Below are positions 11,372-24,400 of a stretch of 64,000 nucleotides of DNA, in pieces. The notes below the pieces were generated by a model that searched no databases, was not told the DNA's origin, and saw only the letters and a program-made list of their open reading frames with translations. The stretch's first letter is position 1. The number at the start of each line of letters is the position of its first letter. The stretch spans positions 496,001 to 560,000 of the forward strand of contig JADNRZ010000009.1 of NCBI GenBank assembly GCA_015501605.1, read 5' to 3'. Source of the stretch: Panaeolus papilionaceus. Taxonomy: Eukaryota; Basidiomycota; Agaricomycetes; Agaricales. The translations under genes were made by a program, and so were the position numbers.

Positions 11372-12404
11372 TTATTCGTTGTCCGAGTCCGTTTCCAGTC
11401 GGAGCATGGGTAGATGGCCACCAGTGCTGTCAGCGTAAAACCGATCTTCGACTTTGCGAATGCCAAACGGCGCGTCGCGGAACCAAAACGAGGTTGACAG
11501 ATGATAGACCATTTGAAATTCGTCAGAGCCCAAAGGAATACTATAGTCAGGCAGGAAGGAGTGCCAGGTATAAACGAACTGAGCCAGGACGCCACCAAGA
11601 ACCATGTATCCAAGTGTTGGGAAAAGCCAAGCCTGTAGCATCAAGAATGCAAGGAATGACATGACATGCGGATAGCCGTATTCAGCCCAGTAAGCAAAGC
11701 GATGTATGCTGTCCATAGCATCGACGTAGCCCGGAGATACAGCTACATTGTCCAGACTAGATGGAGAAAGCAGAATCACCGCACCAACTGTGATGCACCA
11801 AGGTAAAAAGAAAGCAATTCTGCTGCAATCTGCAACTAGGTTCAGGGATCGGACGGGTTCACTCATAGACATGGGTTGACCATCTGCCGGCCCGATACCA
11901 CTACACGACTCGTTTATCGTTTCAGCAGGCTCTTGCTTCTTCTCGATGACGATATGCGAGTTTGGTAACGAGTATAGACTCTAAAAAACGTTATTTAACT
12001 GACGGTAGTCTCTTGAGGGGGGCACATACGGATGTAGCGCCTGGAGCTTGGAGTCCTGTCCAGTGTGTTTCGGGCGATGAGGAGTCAGGAGAAAATATGC
12101 TTTGTACTGAATCAAGTGAAGACATAGGGGAATGTTGCTCAGACGCAACAATAACCTCTTCAGTGATACTAGGTTGCGTCTCTTCTCCGATTTTACCCTT
12201 AGGTTCATCAGGTGCTGTGGCTATTTCGACATCCCCAGGCAAGAAGTAGGTGTCTAGTTCCGCAGCAGCCAGCCGCTCCACGATTCCAGGAGCCCCATAT
12301 ACATCGTCGTTCGGAGTTGCAAGATTAGAGCCAAAAGGCGACTCGAGTGTATCTCCTGAGTCAATTCGATGGATCGCTGAATCAGAATTCGACGTGGCCT
12401 GCAT
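11372..12404 (-). CDS. Membrane protein of unknown function (two exons, 327 aa)
   Basis: Exons 12030-12404 and 11372-11980 are separated by a 49-nt GT-AG intron and total 984 nt. I chose MQATSNSDSA at 12404 as start; an upstream in-frame ATG at 12491 is possible. The N-terminal half (about residues 1-165) is hydrophilic, rich in Ser, Glu and Pro, and probably disordered. The C-terminal half has hydrophobic segments around CSRIAFFLPWCITVGAVILL and, after HRFAYWAEYGYPHV, FLAFLMLQAWLFPTLG and YMVLGGVLAQFVYTW, suggesting three or four membrane spans. I do not recognise the family. Being intact and spliced, it is probably a real gene of an uncharacterised fungal family. Confidence 0.6.
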
Positions 12405-15264
12405 AATATATTGACGATGGTAAGTTTGCCATCTTATATGTGAGTCATCAAAGCAACAGACAAGTTTAGAACCGAATAGTTCTGGAGACATTGAAAGGCG
12501 GGCAACGTAGATGAACCAGGGATTGTTGTGGTGTCGAGCTTCAAGGTGGTGGTGGTTAAAGGACAACCTGTAGACTCTGTTGCGTTAGCCTCTCCTAGGT
12601 TTGGCGGTGGTTTTCTATTTATGGAGATTTGATGGGACCTTCATCACGTGTATCACTGTATGTCATTCCGTTTTTGATTGGGAGGATTTTCGCTTCATCA
12701 AAGACAACATAGACGGCAGACATACTGCTCCCGTCTTGCATCAAGTTCTTGCGCCTACACTCATAGTTTTAGGTTTTTCTGACAGTATGAAACCCGCCAA
12801 AAACCTCGTTTAACTGGATTTCTCTTGCGTAACCTCATTCTTGGGCTCAAGCCTGATCTGACTCCGACTCTGCTACTATCTGTGCCATTCCGTTTCATTC
12901 ACCTTTCTGAGGGGGCCAGGGAAGCTCACAACGATATTCTGGTTCTCAACCCTATTCTAGAATGTTGACGGTCTATCTACGGCTTTGTTTCTCTTCTTTG
13001 AAGAAGCTTTATTCCTTGCCTGTCAAAATCTTGCCGAGACGGATTTAACTTGCATGATCCCATGGGATGCGACTGCTGACAACCTGAGGCCACTAACATT
13101 GAAGCTGGATTCGGAACACATGACTCTAAGCCCCATAGGTGAAGCCCATCCAGTGGAAAATGTATCTTCTTTCACTTAGCTCTAGAACCACGACGGGAAA
13201 CAAGTACCGGCGGAGTCGAAAGTTGGCGAGCATATCTGACAGTCCAGAGTTCATATCTGCCCTCTGTCTAACGCTGTTCGTGCGCTCCCAAGTCCTCATC
13301 GGCCCGCGCTGCTTACAATGTTCATAGAACACTAGCCACCCTGTATCGACGGAAACTTATAGGCTAGGGCAGTTTAAAATAACTATCTCGAAACCCTCTG
13401 ACTTGGCCTTTGTTCCACGCAGCCTCCTCACTATTTCGTAGCTTTGTACCCGCTCAGCCATTCCTTTGTTCTATGGGTAAAATACAGGATAACCTCGGGG
13501 TATTCGCATACAGATTATTTCCCCGTAGACCATCGCAAACCAGCTCAAGTCGTACTCATCTCTACCCATCACTATCACCTCCCTCCGATCACCGCTCAAA
13601 GCAAAACAAACCAGCATCCTATCGGCTTAAGTACTCTACCTCATCGTGCTGTCAACGACGCAGATCGTTGATGATGCTATCTCAATTCAATTTACAGGCC
13701 TTCCTCGCCTTCTCTGATATTGTGTCATCCTTCTTGAACGGAATTTCCATCTCAGATTTACCAGGCGTAGCGCCATCTAGCACTTTACTCCATCCCCATG
13801 CTGCATTATCCGGGCCATTGTCGGGCAGTTTGGAAGGAGAACGCGGTCGCGTTCGTCCTTTGAAGCACCCTCCGTAAGCACAAGGTCGCACGTACGCCCT
13901 TGCTTCTGACTTTGGTCTGACAAACACTTCTCTTATCTACCCTTCGCGGCCCCACGCATCCGCAAATTCACAGCGGTCAAACGGTAGCAAGGCAGGACAG
14001 GCGACAGTGGCTTTCTAGTTCAAAGGAAACAGTTCGTGGGTTGAAATATAAAAAGCACCAATCACCAATTGCAATCATGTCTTGGCCTTATCTTCTGAAC
14101 TATTGAGATCCATCTGGGTTGATTAATCTCCGGCTGATGGTCGTAAGCAAGCAGACCCACAATCTTGAACCACACCAAACTGGCTAGTTACTTTGTGCCG
14201 ACCTGGTTCGTCTTAAATTCGCAAAGCAGATAACGAGGTTTGAGTAGTGGATGGTAGGCGTTCGAACAGCCGTTCTTCAACCTTCGTCGAGGAAAAAAAA
14301 GTCAAACACTGTGCTGTAGACAGCACCAGGTATCGTTTTGTCCCAACTACCTACATACCGCGGTCAATTAGTCAACATGACACACGAAACAAAGGTATTA
14401 CGCATCAGCGTTCATCTCGGGAAAATGCCTCCATCAAAGGCCGTATGCATGCCCTTACAACCATAAATCCCTCAACGTCGAGCACGTTACTGTCACCACG
14501 CCTAGCAGAGTATAGATGATCATAAAAGAAGCGGGGGAGGGAATTGGGGACATCTCAACGAAAAAATGATCGCATTAGCGCTGACTGCCCACTATAAATT
14601 TAATTTTGATGTGAATTTTCTTTGTGTATTGCTCTCGGGCGGAAAAACTACGGAGACATTTCTGACCCGTCATGGAGAATTGGAATAATACATCATACCA
14701 GCTTCTCAACAGCCTGGAGATCGTCATGCTCCCTCGACACATTAATCCCCTGGCTCAATTTCATACTACCCGTCGAGGAGGGCTTGCGCGGAAACCTCGC
14801 TGAAACCCATGAGTTGCGTATCCCAGCCTTGATGCATGTCGTGCTTAATGGCATGTGCAATTCTGAGACAAGCCAGTCGGATTCTAGCATCTAGTTGATT
14901 AGTACGACGTTCCAGAAGTGCAATACAAGAAGATTGTTGTGTTGCGTTCCGTCCGCATCATGCCGCAACGACATCATGCACCATGTCAAGCTAGGCGTTT
15001 TGACCTTTGTTTCGCAATAGCAACCCAAGAATAAGTCAGGGCATTGCCAGTCTCGCGACAATGAATATGATATCGATTGGTAGAGCGACAGGAAGGTTCT
15101 TTGAGTGGTTTCTCCGGTGTGAAAATCTCCTTGGCTCCACAGCTTCGGTGTTGAACGTTGAACAGGAATAATCCTTCTTGCAGTTGCCGCGAGGAAGGTT
15201 ATTCCAGCCAGTATAGAGTAGGCACTGTGAGGTAGATGTGCGGCACTGGGAAACTCGTCGATTA
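12405..15264. other. Gene-poor stretch
   Basis: Several frames of 60-155 codons are open (for example 13410-13877 on plus and 14891-15268 on minus), but none shows a domain, convincing splice partners or a consistent start. I see no repeats of note. It may contain decayed sequence. Confidence 0.4.
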
Positions 15265-16660
15265 ACATCAGCTTCGCATGAAAAGAGAGCCTAGATTACA
15301 CCCATGCACCCAATAACCAAACCGACGACCAGGACCAATGTTGGAAAAAGACCGGTAAGGTTTAAGCAAGCTATTGGGACTGCCACGTAGATAACCTTTG
15401 AACGAAGAAACCGAGGGCAACAAAGAAGCATGCACGGCAAAATGTAAAAAAAAATTCATTAAATGGGATGACGAAGATAAATATAAATAATTCAAGGAAA
15501 CACCTGGTGAGCTCTTCAACATGGCCTGACGCGACACGCACTGACTCTTGACGATTTTCAGCAATGCAACCAGCTGACCAGCGTAAAAACGTTGTTTCCA
15601 GGGTCATTGCACCTCGAGAAACACAGGGGGTTTAACCCAGTTCAACCAGGTGAGATGAACCAGTTATGAGAATCACAGAACATATTCTGGAAGCGGGCTG
15701 GATGTGGATGCCAATGGTCGATCATCGCCCCGTAAAACACGACATGTGAACCTCGTCAAACGAGAAGCGCCGTCATAGAAAAAACGGGGTTGTGAAAAAG
15801 CTCAAAGAATAGCTCATGAATTCCGAAAGACCAACACGACATGCCAGAAGCTCATGAGAGCATTGGTCGCATCAACGCCACCACACATAAAGCCAGCGAC
15901 GTGTTCAATGGCATCACGCTCCTCCGTGGCTTCAAGGTGATAGCGGAGCCAGTCGCCAGTGTGTGGGGTATTCAGAATCTATAGCAAGTACACATGATGT
16001 AGATAGCCATACGGGGGCGGTTGTTCGTCGGGAAACATAAACCAATTGCTCGCTTCACTCGGGATCCGCAACCGGTCTGCGACAGGGCTTTCCAAGGTAA
16101 ATCTAGATGAGGAACAGAGAGAGGAAAACCAGCCAATAAGTCCGTTGAGCGACGGGTATAATTGCTTGGACAAACAGTACAGGGAGTTGTGCAGTGAAGA
16201 GGTAGGCCAGAAGGAAGGCAACGGAATCATCCACATGGGGTTTTGCGCTCTCGGACAATTTTTGAGTAAGATACTCGATTCATCCGTAGTTGGTCTCATC
16301 GTATAGCGAAGAAAAGTGAAGGCGTAGATAAGAAGGAAAGGAACATCAGAAGCGAAGCGAAAAGGTGTAGAATTGCAGGCGACTAAGATAGAACACCAGC
16401 TAAGCTTATGAAGGATATGAATTGGTATATAAAGTCTGACGCGTGCCAAATAAAAGAAAGATGTTGAAAGCTGCTAAGAAACTGAAGCTCACCATAAACG
16501 ACATGGGATCAACAGCTTTGATCGAAACACTAAACTGGATTACGAACTCGCGAGATAGGGCGAATCGATAGGGCATGATGAGCCGCGCTGGGTGCGCGAT
16601 AACCAGGCCTAGGGTCAGGTCATGCTGCCCATCATGAATAGCAAAGGCCATTCAATTAAA
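15265..16660 (-). pseudogene. Possible decayed multi-pass membrane protein gene
   Basis: Several hydrophobic stretches occur in successive, mismatched minus-strand frames: VAFLLAYLFTAQLPVLFVQA and TYWLVFLSLFL near 16.2-16.1 kb, GFMCGGVDATNALMSFWHVV near 15.9-15.8 kb, and FIFIFVIPFNEFFFTF near 15.5-15.4 kb. They are interrupted by stops that I could not remove with plausible introns. The pattern suggests a broken polytopic membrane protein. A wax-synthase-like or transporter origin is possible, but no diagnostic motif is visible. Confidence 0.25.
16209..16255. repeat. Local duplication, copy 1 (with copy 2 at 16756-16800)
   Basis: About 47 bp beginning agaaggaaggcaacgga recur at 16756-16800 in the same orientation, with few differences and a 1-2 base length change. 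Copy 1 lies inside the hydrophobic remnant, so copy 2 is a partial second copy of the same sequence about 550 bp away. Confidence 0.6.
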
Positions 16661-18193
16661 TTAAATCAAAATGAAGCATCAGATTAATCTGTCAAGAGAA
16701 AAGTAGATTGTGGGTTAGTGATATGTAATCATTGAATGTCAGAGAATAAGAAATCAGAAGGAAGGCAACGGAAAAATCCACATGGGTTTTGCGCTCTCGG
16801 ATTTCGAGTCCTTGGACTACTTTACATCCGTAATATTTCATCTTGAATATGGAAAAAAATAAAATAGACAAGAAATACGCACCATGAACAAAATAAAAAA
16901 ATTACACCAAGGTCGAGGCGCTTGAGCTCTCACTAAAAAATCAGCCGCAACTTAACCTGTGCAGCACAAAAGTTTCAAAGAAGTTCTCGGGCATTGTTCA
17001 AAACATGAAGATTAAAGAGCAGTTGGGATGATATTGGATCGACATTGAGGAACAAGTTCAAGGTTGTGGACACAAAAATTTCTGAGTTCGTTGAAATGTC
17101 ACGTCTTACAGTTGATGACACACCTCGTCACAATGCTGTAAGGTAACTCTGTGGCAGTGCACGTTATCCTCAAGCTCCCCCAATCCATCCCGCCCCTGGC
17201 TGGCACTGGCCCTGGTAAGTAGCACCTTGCAAGGGCAACCAGTGACCACCGACCAAGCGAGGGCCTCAAACTCCTGAGTTGCCTGAATTCTATCAAAAGG
17301 GTGGGGTTCAGGAACCCTCTCCTTTCATTTATCTGACCGACTTTCCAGTGACATCCATGGTTTACTCAATGTCATTTATGAAAGGCTATATACCGGTCTA
17401 CGGAATTCGGATTGTAATTATTGGATAGGGAGGTTGATGACGATAAGCTACGATGTAGGTATGAAATATGGAAAAAGAAAAAAGAAAAAAGAAAATGACA
17501 GCCACAAAAGGAAGATATATAGAAGCAAAAAGGCCAAGCGTTTAAAAGCACAAAACCGGGACGAACAGAAATATAATAAGTAATCAAAAAAAAGAGGAAG
17601 AAAAAGTTCCACGAGCAACGATAATAAATGAATGTGTAGCTGATAGAACATGTTTCTTTCTGAAATAACCCTTGATGAGATGGAGAGGATGTAATGAGAC
17701 GCACATGCCCAGAGCGCACAGAAGACGGCAGGCACCCAAATAAAGTAACCATCAGGTGTCGCAGCTGGCTCCAAAGCAACAATAAACGATGCTAGATACA
17801 AGTACAAAAGGAATGGATGGGTGTTTGGGTTAAAAAGAACAGAAACATGGCTAAGCACGTTGGGAGATTGAAAAATACTGCTGTGAACTAAACCAGGCCA
17901 ATGGAAAAAGCTACGTCAAAATAAATTGTACTGTTGAAGAGCCAAGTCCGAGTCGGTATCCGCAAACCACTATGACGGTGCTTGAATGGTGCAGAAGGAA
18001 TGAGGTTGGTGGAGGATGTAGAGGAGACAAGAAATGTACATTGGTGCCGCCATGTGGTATATGTATGTGTATAGCGTGATAATATGATGTTACGCAACCA
18101 ATCCTTCATTTACCCTTGAACCAAAGATAACCAGTCACATGTAATGCCCGATATTAAAAAGCTCTGGCCGAGGGGTGCGTGGAGGAAAATAAT
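16256..18193. other. Gene-poor stretch, 3' flank of ROT1
   Basis: A hydrophobic minus-strand frame at 17448-17858 is driven by pyrimidine-rich sequence and has no family signature. It may be ROT1 3' flank. Nothing else is supported. Confidence 0.4.
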
Positions 18194-19097
18194 CTAGAGC
18201 AGGAGGGAAGACAAAACCATCGCGACAGCACCGACGAACAACAGACCCACTGTTGTCCGCTGTGAATCCAGAACGCTCGACGCACTGGACGTTGACCGCC
18301 TCACTTTGCCAACATCACTTGGGATATTCCGCAGTGGTTGTGTGGGAAGCATGTTGGGTGTTGGGGAGACCTGGAACATGGGCGCAACGGGCTGGCCATC
18401 GAATTGGAATAGATGAAGTTTGGGTCCAAAGTTAGGGTCCAAGAAAATTCTCCAGCCTTTATAGTACTCTACGAATTCGTAGGGCTCGACAAAGTTTGAG
18501 ACGGCGGCGCATGGGTCCTGGATTTGCTGGAAGCCATCAGGGAAGGGGGTCATCGTTATTGAACCGTTGGCGTTTAGGCTGTAGGTTCCATGGACCCAAG
18601 ACACGATACCAGTGATACACGTAGGTTCTGATCCTACATCAATCAAAAATGTGTTGGTATAGTTTAAAAATAGGACAGACGGCGAAAACTTACCATTACT
18701 GTTGAAACGGTAGCGTGCGATTTCATAGTGCATGGAGTCTGAGCTGCGCGCAAAAAAACAAATTTTAACGACTAGAAATGCTGACTAAATGTTGAACTCA
18801 CAATGAATATGAAACACCTGTGGTTTTGGGATAGGTGAATGTCACTTTGACTGGGTCAGCAAAACCCTAGAGTTTTTTCGGATAATAGGAGTGCCATGAT
18901 CAGACAGATTTCTACAAGTGGTTCAATGGTTGACTTACAGCGCCCGTAACGACATTTTTGCTTCCTGAACTCCATGTACCGGTAATCGCTGTCGCATTAT
19001 GGATTGAATCGTACTGAATAGGTCCAAACTGGTCCTGGGACAAGACTGTCTGCACCAAGGATGCAAGCAGTACTGTGAGAGTAGACGTGACTTTCAT
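18194..19097 (-). CDS. ROT1: ROT1 ER chaperone/cell-wall assembly protein (four exons, 237 aa)
   Basis: Exons 18939-19097, 18802-18866, 18694-18743 and 18194-18633 total 714 nt in frame. The protein starts with a signal peptide (MKVTSTLTVLLASLVQTVLS). It then shows Rot1 family blocks: ITGTWSSGSKNVVTG, the VTFTYPKTTGVSYS exon, YEIARYRF, CITGIVSWVHGTYSLNANGS, MTPFPDGFQQIQDPCAAVSN, and SPTPNMLPTQPLRN. A C-terminal hydrophobic tail (VGLLFVGAVAMVLSSLLL) gives the usual type I ER membrane topology. Family knowledge: Rot1 assists folding of ER client proteins and is needed for beta-1,6-glucan and normal cell-wall assembly. Length and order fit the family. The gene is intact. Confidence 0.93.
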
Positions 19098-20013
19098 GAG
19101 GATTGCTCGTGTCTAGAATTGACGTTGGCTGGCTGGCTGGAAATAATTCCCGATTAGAAGAGACGATGTACGTTGTCTATGTAGTCCTTTGAGGAAAAAA
19201 GAAAGACGAGGTGGTAGAGATCAAGAGGGAAGGGGGAGGTTGGAGGTCGAAGGTCGTGATGACGATGGGAGTAGGAGTGGGAGTTGGAGTTGCGTTGGTG
19301 TTTACTTTTGTTTGGCTCTTCTGCTTTGTTCTTCTATTGTATCACCGCTGGGCTTCGTTGACCACCCAAAGCTTAAAGAAAGTACTTGCACGCTTCAAGC
19401 GTCCGGGTCTGCTGGTGATATTCGAGATGAAGGTTGTAAAAGAATTTGAATTCAGGTAGCTGACAATCTTCTGTCCGCCGCCTCATTCAAATTGAAATAA
19501 CATCAGCAACAGACTTACACACAGTCACCCACCACAACCCTGACAACGGATGAGGTAAGCATTCACACCAATCTAACACACAAGATAAAGGGAATATCGA
19601 AAGATAGATAAATACTTAGGGAGTAGTAGTCTAAGGATAATATACGTTATACAATACATGATGAAACTATCTCCCTATTTTAATATGTTGATCAAGGAAT
19701 GGTGGTACAAGCTTACGATTTATGACGAGCCATGCCACATTTGCAACGAAATATCTGCACAAATACTCCGAGCCATGATCCGACAGAATCAATTGCTGGA
19801 CAACCCAGTATCACTGCCAGCTTCAGATCTGTTGCAGGATCCAAAGCCACTGAATGATAACGACGGTATTAAATAGTCCAAATGGGATATGTCTCTGATT
19901 GTGCAATGAACATGAAGGAAATGACAGGCGGGCAACAACACAAGTACAAGATACGCAAGAGATGAGTGGATGAAAAAGAAAAGTGGAGAAAAATGAAGGG
20001 AAAAAAAATAGGT
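19098..20013. other. ROT1 upstream region and PRE7 3' flank
   Basis: No gene is supported. The region upstream of ROT1 is purine-rich on the plus strand (around 19190-19280). The short frames at 19189-19459 and 19658-19876 look fortuitous. Confidence 0.45.
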
Positions 20014-21489
20014 TTAATCCTTCTTCAAGTCCCGTCTGATCACGAACACGCGCTCGCCGTCATTGGTGCCAGTGACTTCTTGAACGCCACGGAGACTCTG
20101 AATACCAGCAATGGCATTGCTGTTCCTGGCGAGGACGACATAGATCTCAAGGCCATCACCAACCTGCCAGAGGAAAGACTCGTGAGCACAAAGTTTCAGA
20201 GGAGAAAGAAAAAGGGGTGGTTAAAGTGTCAAATCGAACACGCAAAGGAATATGAGAACCAAAGAGAGGGTAAATGGAAAAGGAATTGGGTAGCAAGGCC
20301 GTTCACAAATAGGGAAAAATCGAGGCAAATAAAATAGCGACGGAGAAAATCGAACGGTTAAAATCAACAAAAGACGAACCTCGATGTGTCTTTCTGTTGC
20401 GCTTGTGAATGAGTCGATCACGAGAGGCAACACGGTTGACAATGGCAGATGTTTTGGGAAGGCAGTTCCGGCAGCGGGCGTCTGGTTCTTAAAGTAGATC
20501 TATAAAAGTAAAATTCGCGGCATTAGCAACGGTACATGGTAGAGAAGCGATACGCGAAGCTCCAATTGGAAGGCAGCGGGACGAAATCGGTGAAGGATCG
20601 GATGCCTTCTGCTCAATACAGAGCATGGGAACCGCGGTTTGCACTTCGCGCCCGGTTCATTGAGTCAAGAGAGTTCGTACTGACCTGATTGTCTAGGAAT
20701 GGTTGTACCAATGACTGTGCTGCACCAGCTGCACGACACGCCTCCCGCTCATAAGACCCTACTGGATCAAATGAATAGACAGCGCCTGTGCCTAAAGGAT
20801 TTAAGAAACAAATATCCATGTCAGCAATCGCGATTTTAGAGGAATATGACCCAACAAATCGACCATATGACATGATTTGTTGAGGTGGGTGCAGGGAATG
20901 ACCCGCCGCATTGTTGTAAGGAATCACGGCAAACTCACCATCTTCTTCAATGCCACCTAGGATGTTATAGACGTAATAAGGGAAGAAACGACGTGCGTAT
21001 AGCATAGTCTGAATGAGACGCGCAATGGCGCGAATTGGCATGTCCTTTGCATGGGCATGACGGTACCACTAATTTCGTAAGACGGATAAGGATGTCGATC
21101 ATCATCAGCCTTCGTAGCAGCGCATCAGAGTTTATGATGATCGCTCACCTCCAGACGCTGTCTCACTTTCTTCACGAACATATTACCATCTGCTGCGAAG
21201 CCATTAACAGCTAAAACAGCTTTATCCGTTCTGATGATAAGGATGTGATGAAAAGCAATCAGTACATAGACTAGATGACGAATACACAGCATTGACGAGA
21301 TTAAGCTTACAATCTGAAGACTTTTGGAGCGTATCGCGTCTGAATGCTATAGCCCTCGCTCTGTCTTGTATCTCCAGCAATCACAGTAAAGTCAGCACCT
21401 GCAATGGCCAAGATTGTTCCGCCATTCTCTGTGTAAGGATTGAAGGATTGTTGTGTTGGCTGCTGTGTCATTGAAACCATTCCTGGCAT
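20014..21489 (-). CDS. PRE7: 20S proteasome subunit beta type 6/PSMB1 class (six exons, 255 aa)
   Basis: Exons 21311-21489, 21149-21230, 20939-21068, 20685-20791, 20380-20499 and 20014-20163 total 768 nt in frame. Diagnostic blocks are [117 protein letters not shown], and a C-terminal [13 protein letters not shown]. This is the yeast Pre7/human PSMB1 (beta-6) class, a non-catalytic beta-ring subunit of the 20S core. The intron at 20792-20938 is 147 nt and stop-free, so the frame stays open if it is retained, adding 49 residues inside a conserved region. Removing it gives the family's normal length. Confidence 0.95.
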
Positions 21490-24400
21490 ACTCTAATAAG
21501 CCTTTAGAGTTAATGAGAAGGTAAAAGGTATTAAGAGAATCAAATGGGAGAAAGGGAAAAAAAGTCTCGGACGAGTGTTATAGTGGACGTATATAAAGTC
21601 TTGTGGAAGAGAGTTGATTTCAAGAAAGGCCGCGTAATGGAATCCCAATGGTCGCGTCCCACACCGTGAGAATATTAAATCCAAGATCTAGTCTTTCCTT
21701 TTTTGGAACTTCCAATTTCTCTCAATCGCGATTTCCTTTTCGTTCCTCCGAGCTTTTGCCTCCGGACTATGCAAACCAAAAAGTTCAGTTCATGAAATAC
21801 AATTTCTCCTCGTGAACCCCGTTAGAAGCACACGTCCACTACTCCGTCCATCTCCTACATTTTTTTTGACTGTAATTATCATCCTTCGAACTACATTCTC
21901 TCTGCATTTCCTAGTCCTATCTATGCTCATGTATCACTCCGACAACTCTCCGAGCCTTGGTCCTCGATGCAATGAAACCACCCACTAAGATTAAGCCGGG
22001 TGTATCCTATTTTCATATTGCCACATACCCCTCGGGTTGTTCACATATGTAGAACCGATATCAATTTAACACCAACTTGGTTCGTTACGCCGAGATTGCA
22101 AAAAGAAACCAATCTTCTGTCAAACCGACTCGGCGCTTCAGCTATCAGAACAATACGGGGACCTGGCGAGCTGTACTAAATCTCCTTGGTGTTCGCGTAA
22201 TATTGTATTACGCATGCAGACGACCCAGTTCGAACTGTACGTGTTCATACAATCGACCTGTTACAGGTACTAGCTTCCTTCGAATATCCCTTCCCAGCGC
22301 CACTCTCTGAAATACTCGGGAGAGGTGTAGTACGAGTGATAAATCAGATTATAAAGGGTATACTTATCTTACATCCTCTTTATCTTTCCCCTTTGATAGA
22401 CGCGGTACACTGCATTGGGGCTACCCAGCTGGGCGGCACGTCTTACATATACATGTTCCGTACACCCGGATGATGGGGTTTCCACTTCACCCCCGAGACC
22501 ATTCTGACCGTTTACACTGTCCAATCACCCCTCGTTATACGCCACCCTCACCTTGTATTATATAACCCAACCATACGCGTGCGCCTCGATGAAACTCAGA
22601 GTAGGCTTCTTTTTTCTTTAATTCCGCAACCAAAGTCACACTCAGCTCCCTCGAAGGGCTTCTGAGTACACTGTGAGTTATGCAGCCCTACACCTATTCC
22701 CAGATCCGCGCCCTCTTCCGCGCTCATATGTACGGCACTCCCAACAACTCGACAGCGATTATAGCTGCAAGTTGGTACTTTACTCCCCAGCTAATATATC
22801 TCCGCGGCATGTGCAACCATACAGCATTTTCAGAATATTTTCGCCCTTGTCACTCGCATATTCCCGAGCCCTGAATAGCACCAACACCATAATCCTGTAA
22901 TTACCCGCAACTTAATATAACAGACTATTCAGGGCCACATGCTGTTCGTATTACTCATAAAAAAGAGCATACATATCCAGGCCACTGATTTCGTCTACGA
23001 AAGGACTGTCACAGATATTCCGTGAAAGATGTCAGGTCTTCTGACCTGACTCCATTTTTTTGTCGCAAGATTACGATAACCGTCATTCGCTCCCCAGACC
23101 TGGAGCAAAGGCGGATTGATATCACGCTTATGCTCCAGAAGATGATCCATGAATTGCTTGCGCACGCAAATCCGTCTGTAAAAACAACAGGTCATCTGAG
23201 CACCTGGTCAAGTTAGAAGCCCAGGCGGCAGTTCAACGGACAGACCAAGTATCAAGCATCACCCTTCCACAGGAATTTAAAAATATTTACTTCACAGTGG
23301 CCCAACAAATGTGTCGCTAAAGTGAGTTTAGCGCATAAGCTATATCTGTTCACCCCAACGTTATGTTTCGATAGGCCGCACCTCGTCTGCGTCATTCGCC
23401 AGCAGGAGAAGTCGCCGGCAAATCGTCGCCGACCCAGGCATGAGTACCCAGCTCCCACAACAATGCCCTAAAGGTGTATTGCACCTCCGAGCAATCGCGG
23501 ATGAAGTTTCGATCATCTTCGAGGCCTACGATCAAGATGCATAGTTTTCTATTACCCCCAGCGATCAACCCTCCTCATGTCCCTCCTCATAGTTTCCCGA
23601 ATACTGTGGATAGACACCGGAATAATTACCACAGCATATCAGTAATGGAAGGCATACCTAAGGATGTCGTCGTCAGCTGAGACTGAACGAAGTGACCCAG
23701 CCCGCGACTTTCTCCGACTGAATTTAAACAATACACGATGCTTCTGTGCGTGCTCATGCGCTCGAATTTTGCATCCTCGAAGTCTGGCTTCCTTCGGCTA
23801 TTGAGACAACATTAATTCCCCGATTACATGACTACATGTTCGTTGTGCCAGAGCATGCAGTGCCGCCTACCGTTATGTCGCAATGGAATCCAACGTAATC
23901 GCTTCAACGGATACCCCGGTGTCCGAAATGTTTAAAAATGCACCAAACCACCATTTTCTAAACTCCACGGTAATTAGCAGACGATATGAACGGAGGTACA
24001 AAAACAGCACCTCCAAGTACGTATTACTGTCATAGATATAGACCTGGTGATAAAAATTCTATTTTTTGGCTTTCGCTATTGTGATCAGAAAGCGGGCTTG
24101 TAGACAAAAATAACCCTGTTGCCTATCCAAAAGGATGTATTTCCGTATTATACATACATCATTTGTTCTAATTCTAGGAGAGAAGTGGGTCCAGAATGTA
24201 GGCTGATTAGGATGCCTGGGTAGTCAGATTCCTGATTGAGTTGGAAAGAATATTTGCTATCAAAGAGTGGCACCGCGCAGCAGTTGTGGCATCAAAGCTC
24301 ACAAGGACGAACACCACTGGGCTCAACAAGATGATAGTTGTTCTCATGCACCTTCTATGCATCTTCTGGGAAACGAAACGACATGCTTGAACCGAGAGTG

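Noticed and set aside
13410..13877. 155-codon plus-strand frame rich in Ser and Arg
   Set aside because: No recognisable domain and it overlaps an equally long frame in another phase; composition-driven.
15265..16660. Wax-synthase-like gene
   Set aside because: The hydrophobic pattern is suggestive, but I found no diagnostic motif and could not join the frames by introns, so it is listed only as a possible decayed membrane gene.
17448..17858. 136-codon hydrophobic minus-strand frame
   Set aside because: The composition follows from pyrimidine-rich DNA, with no family signature or exon partner. More likely ROT1 3' flank.
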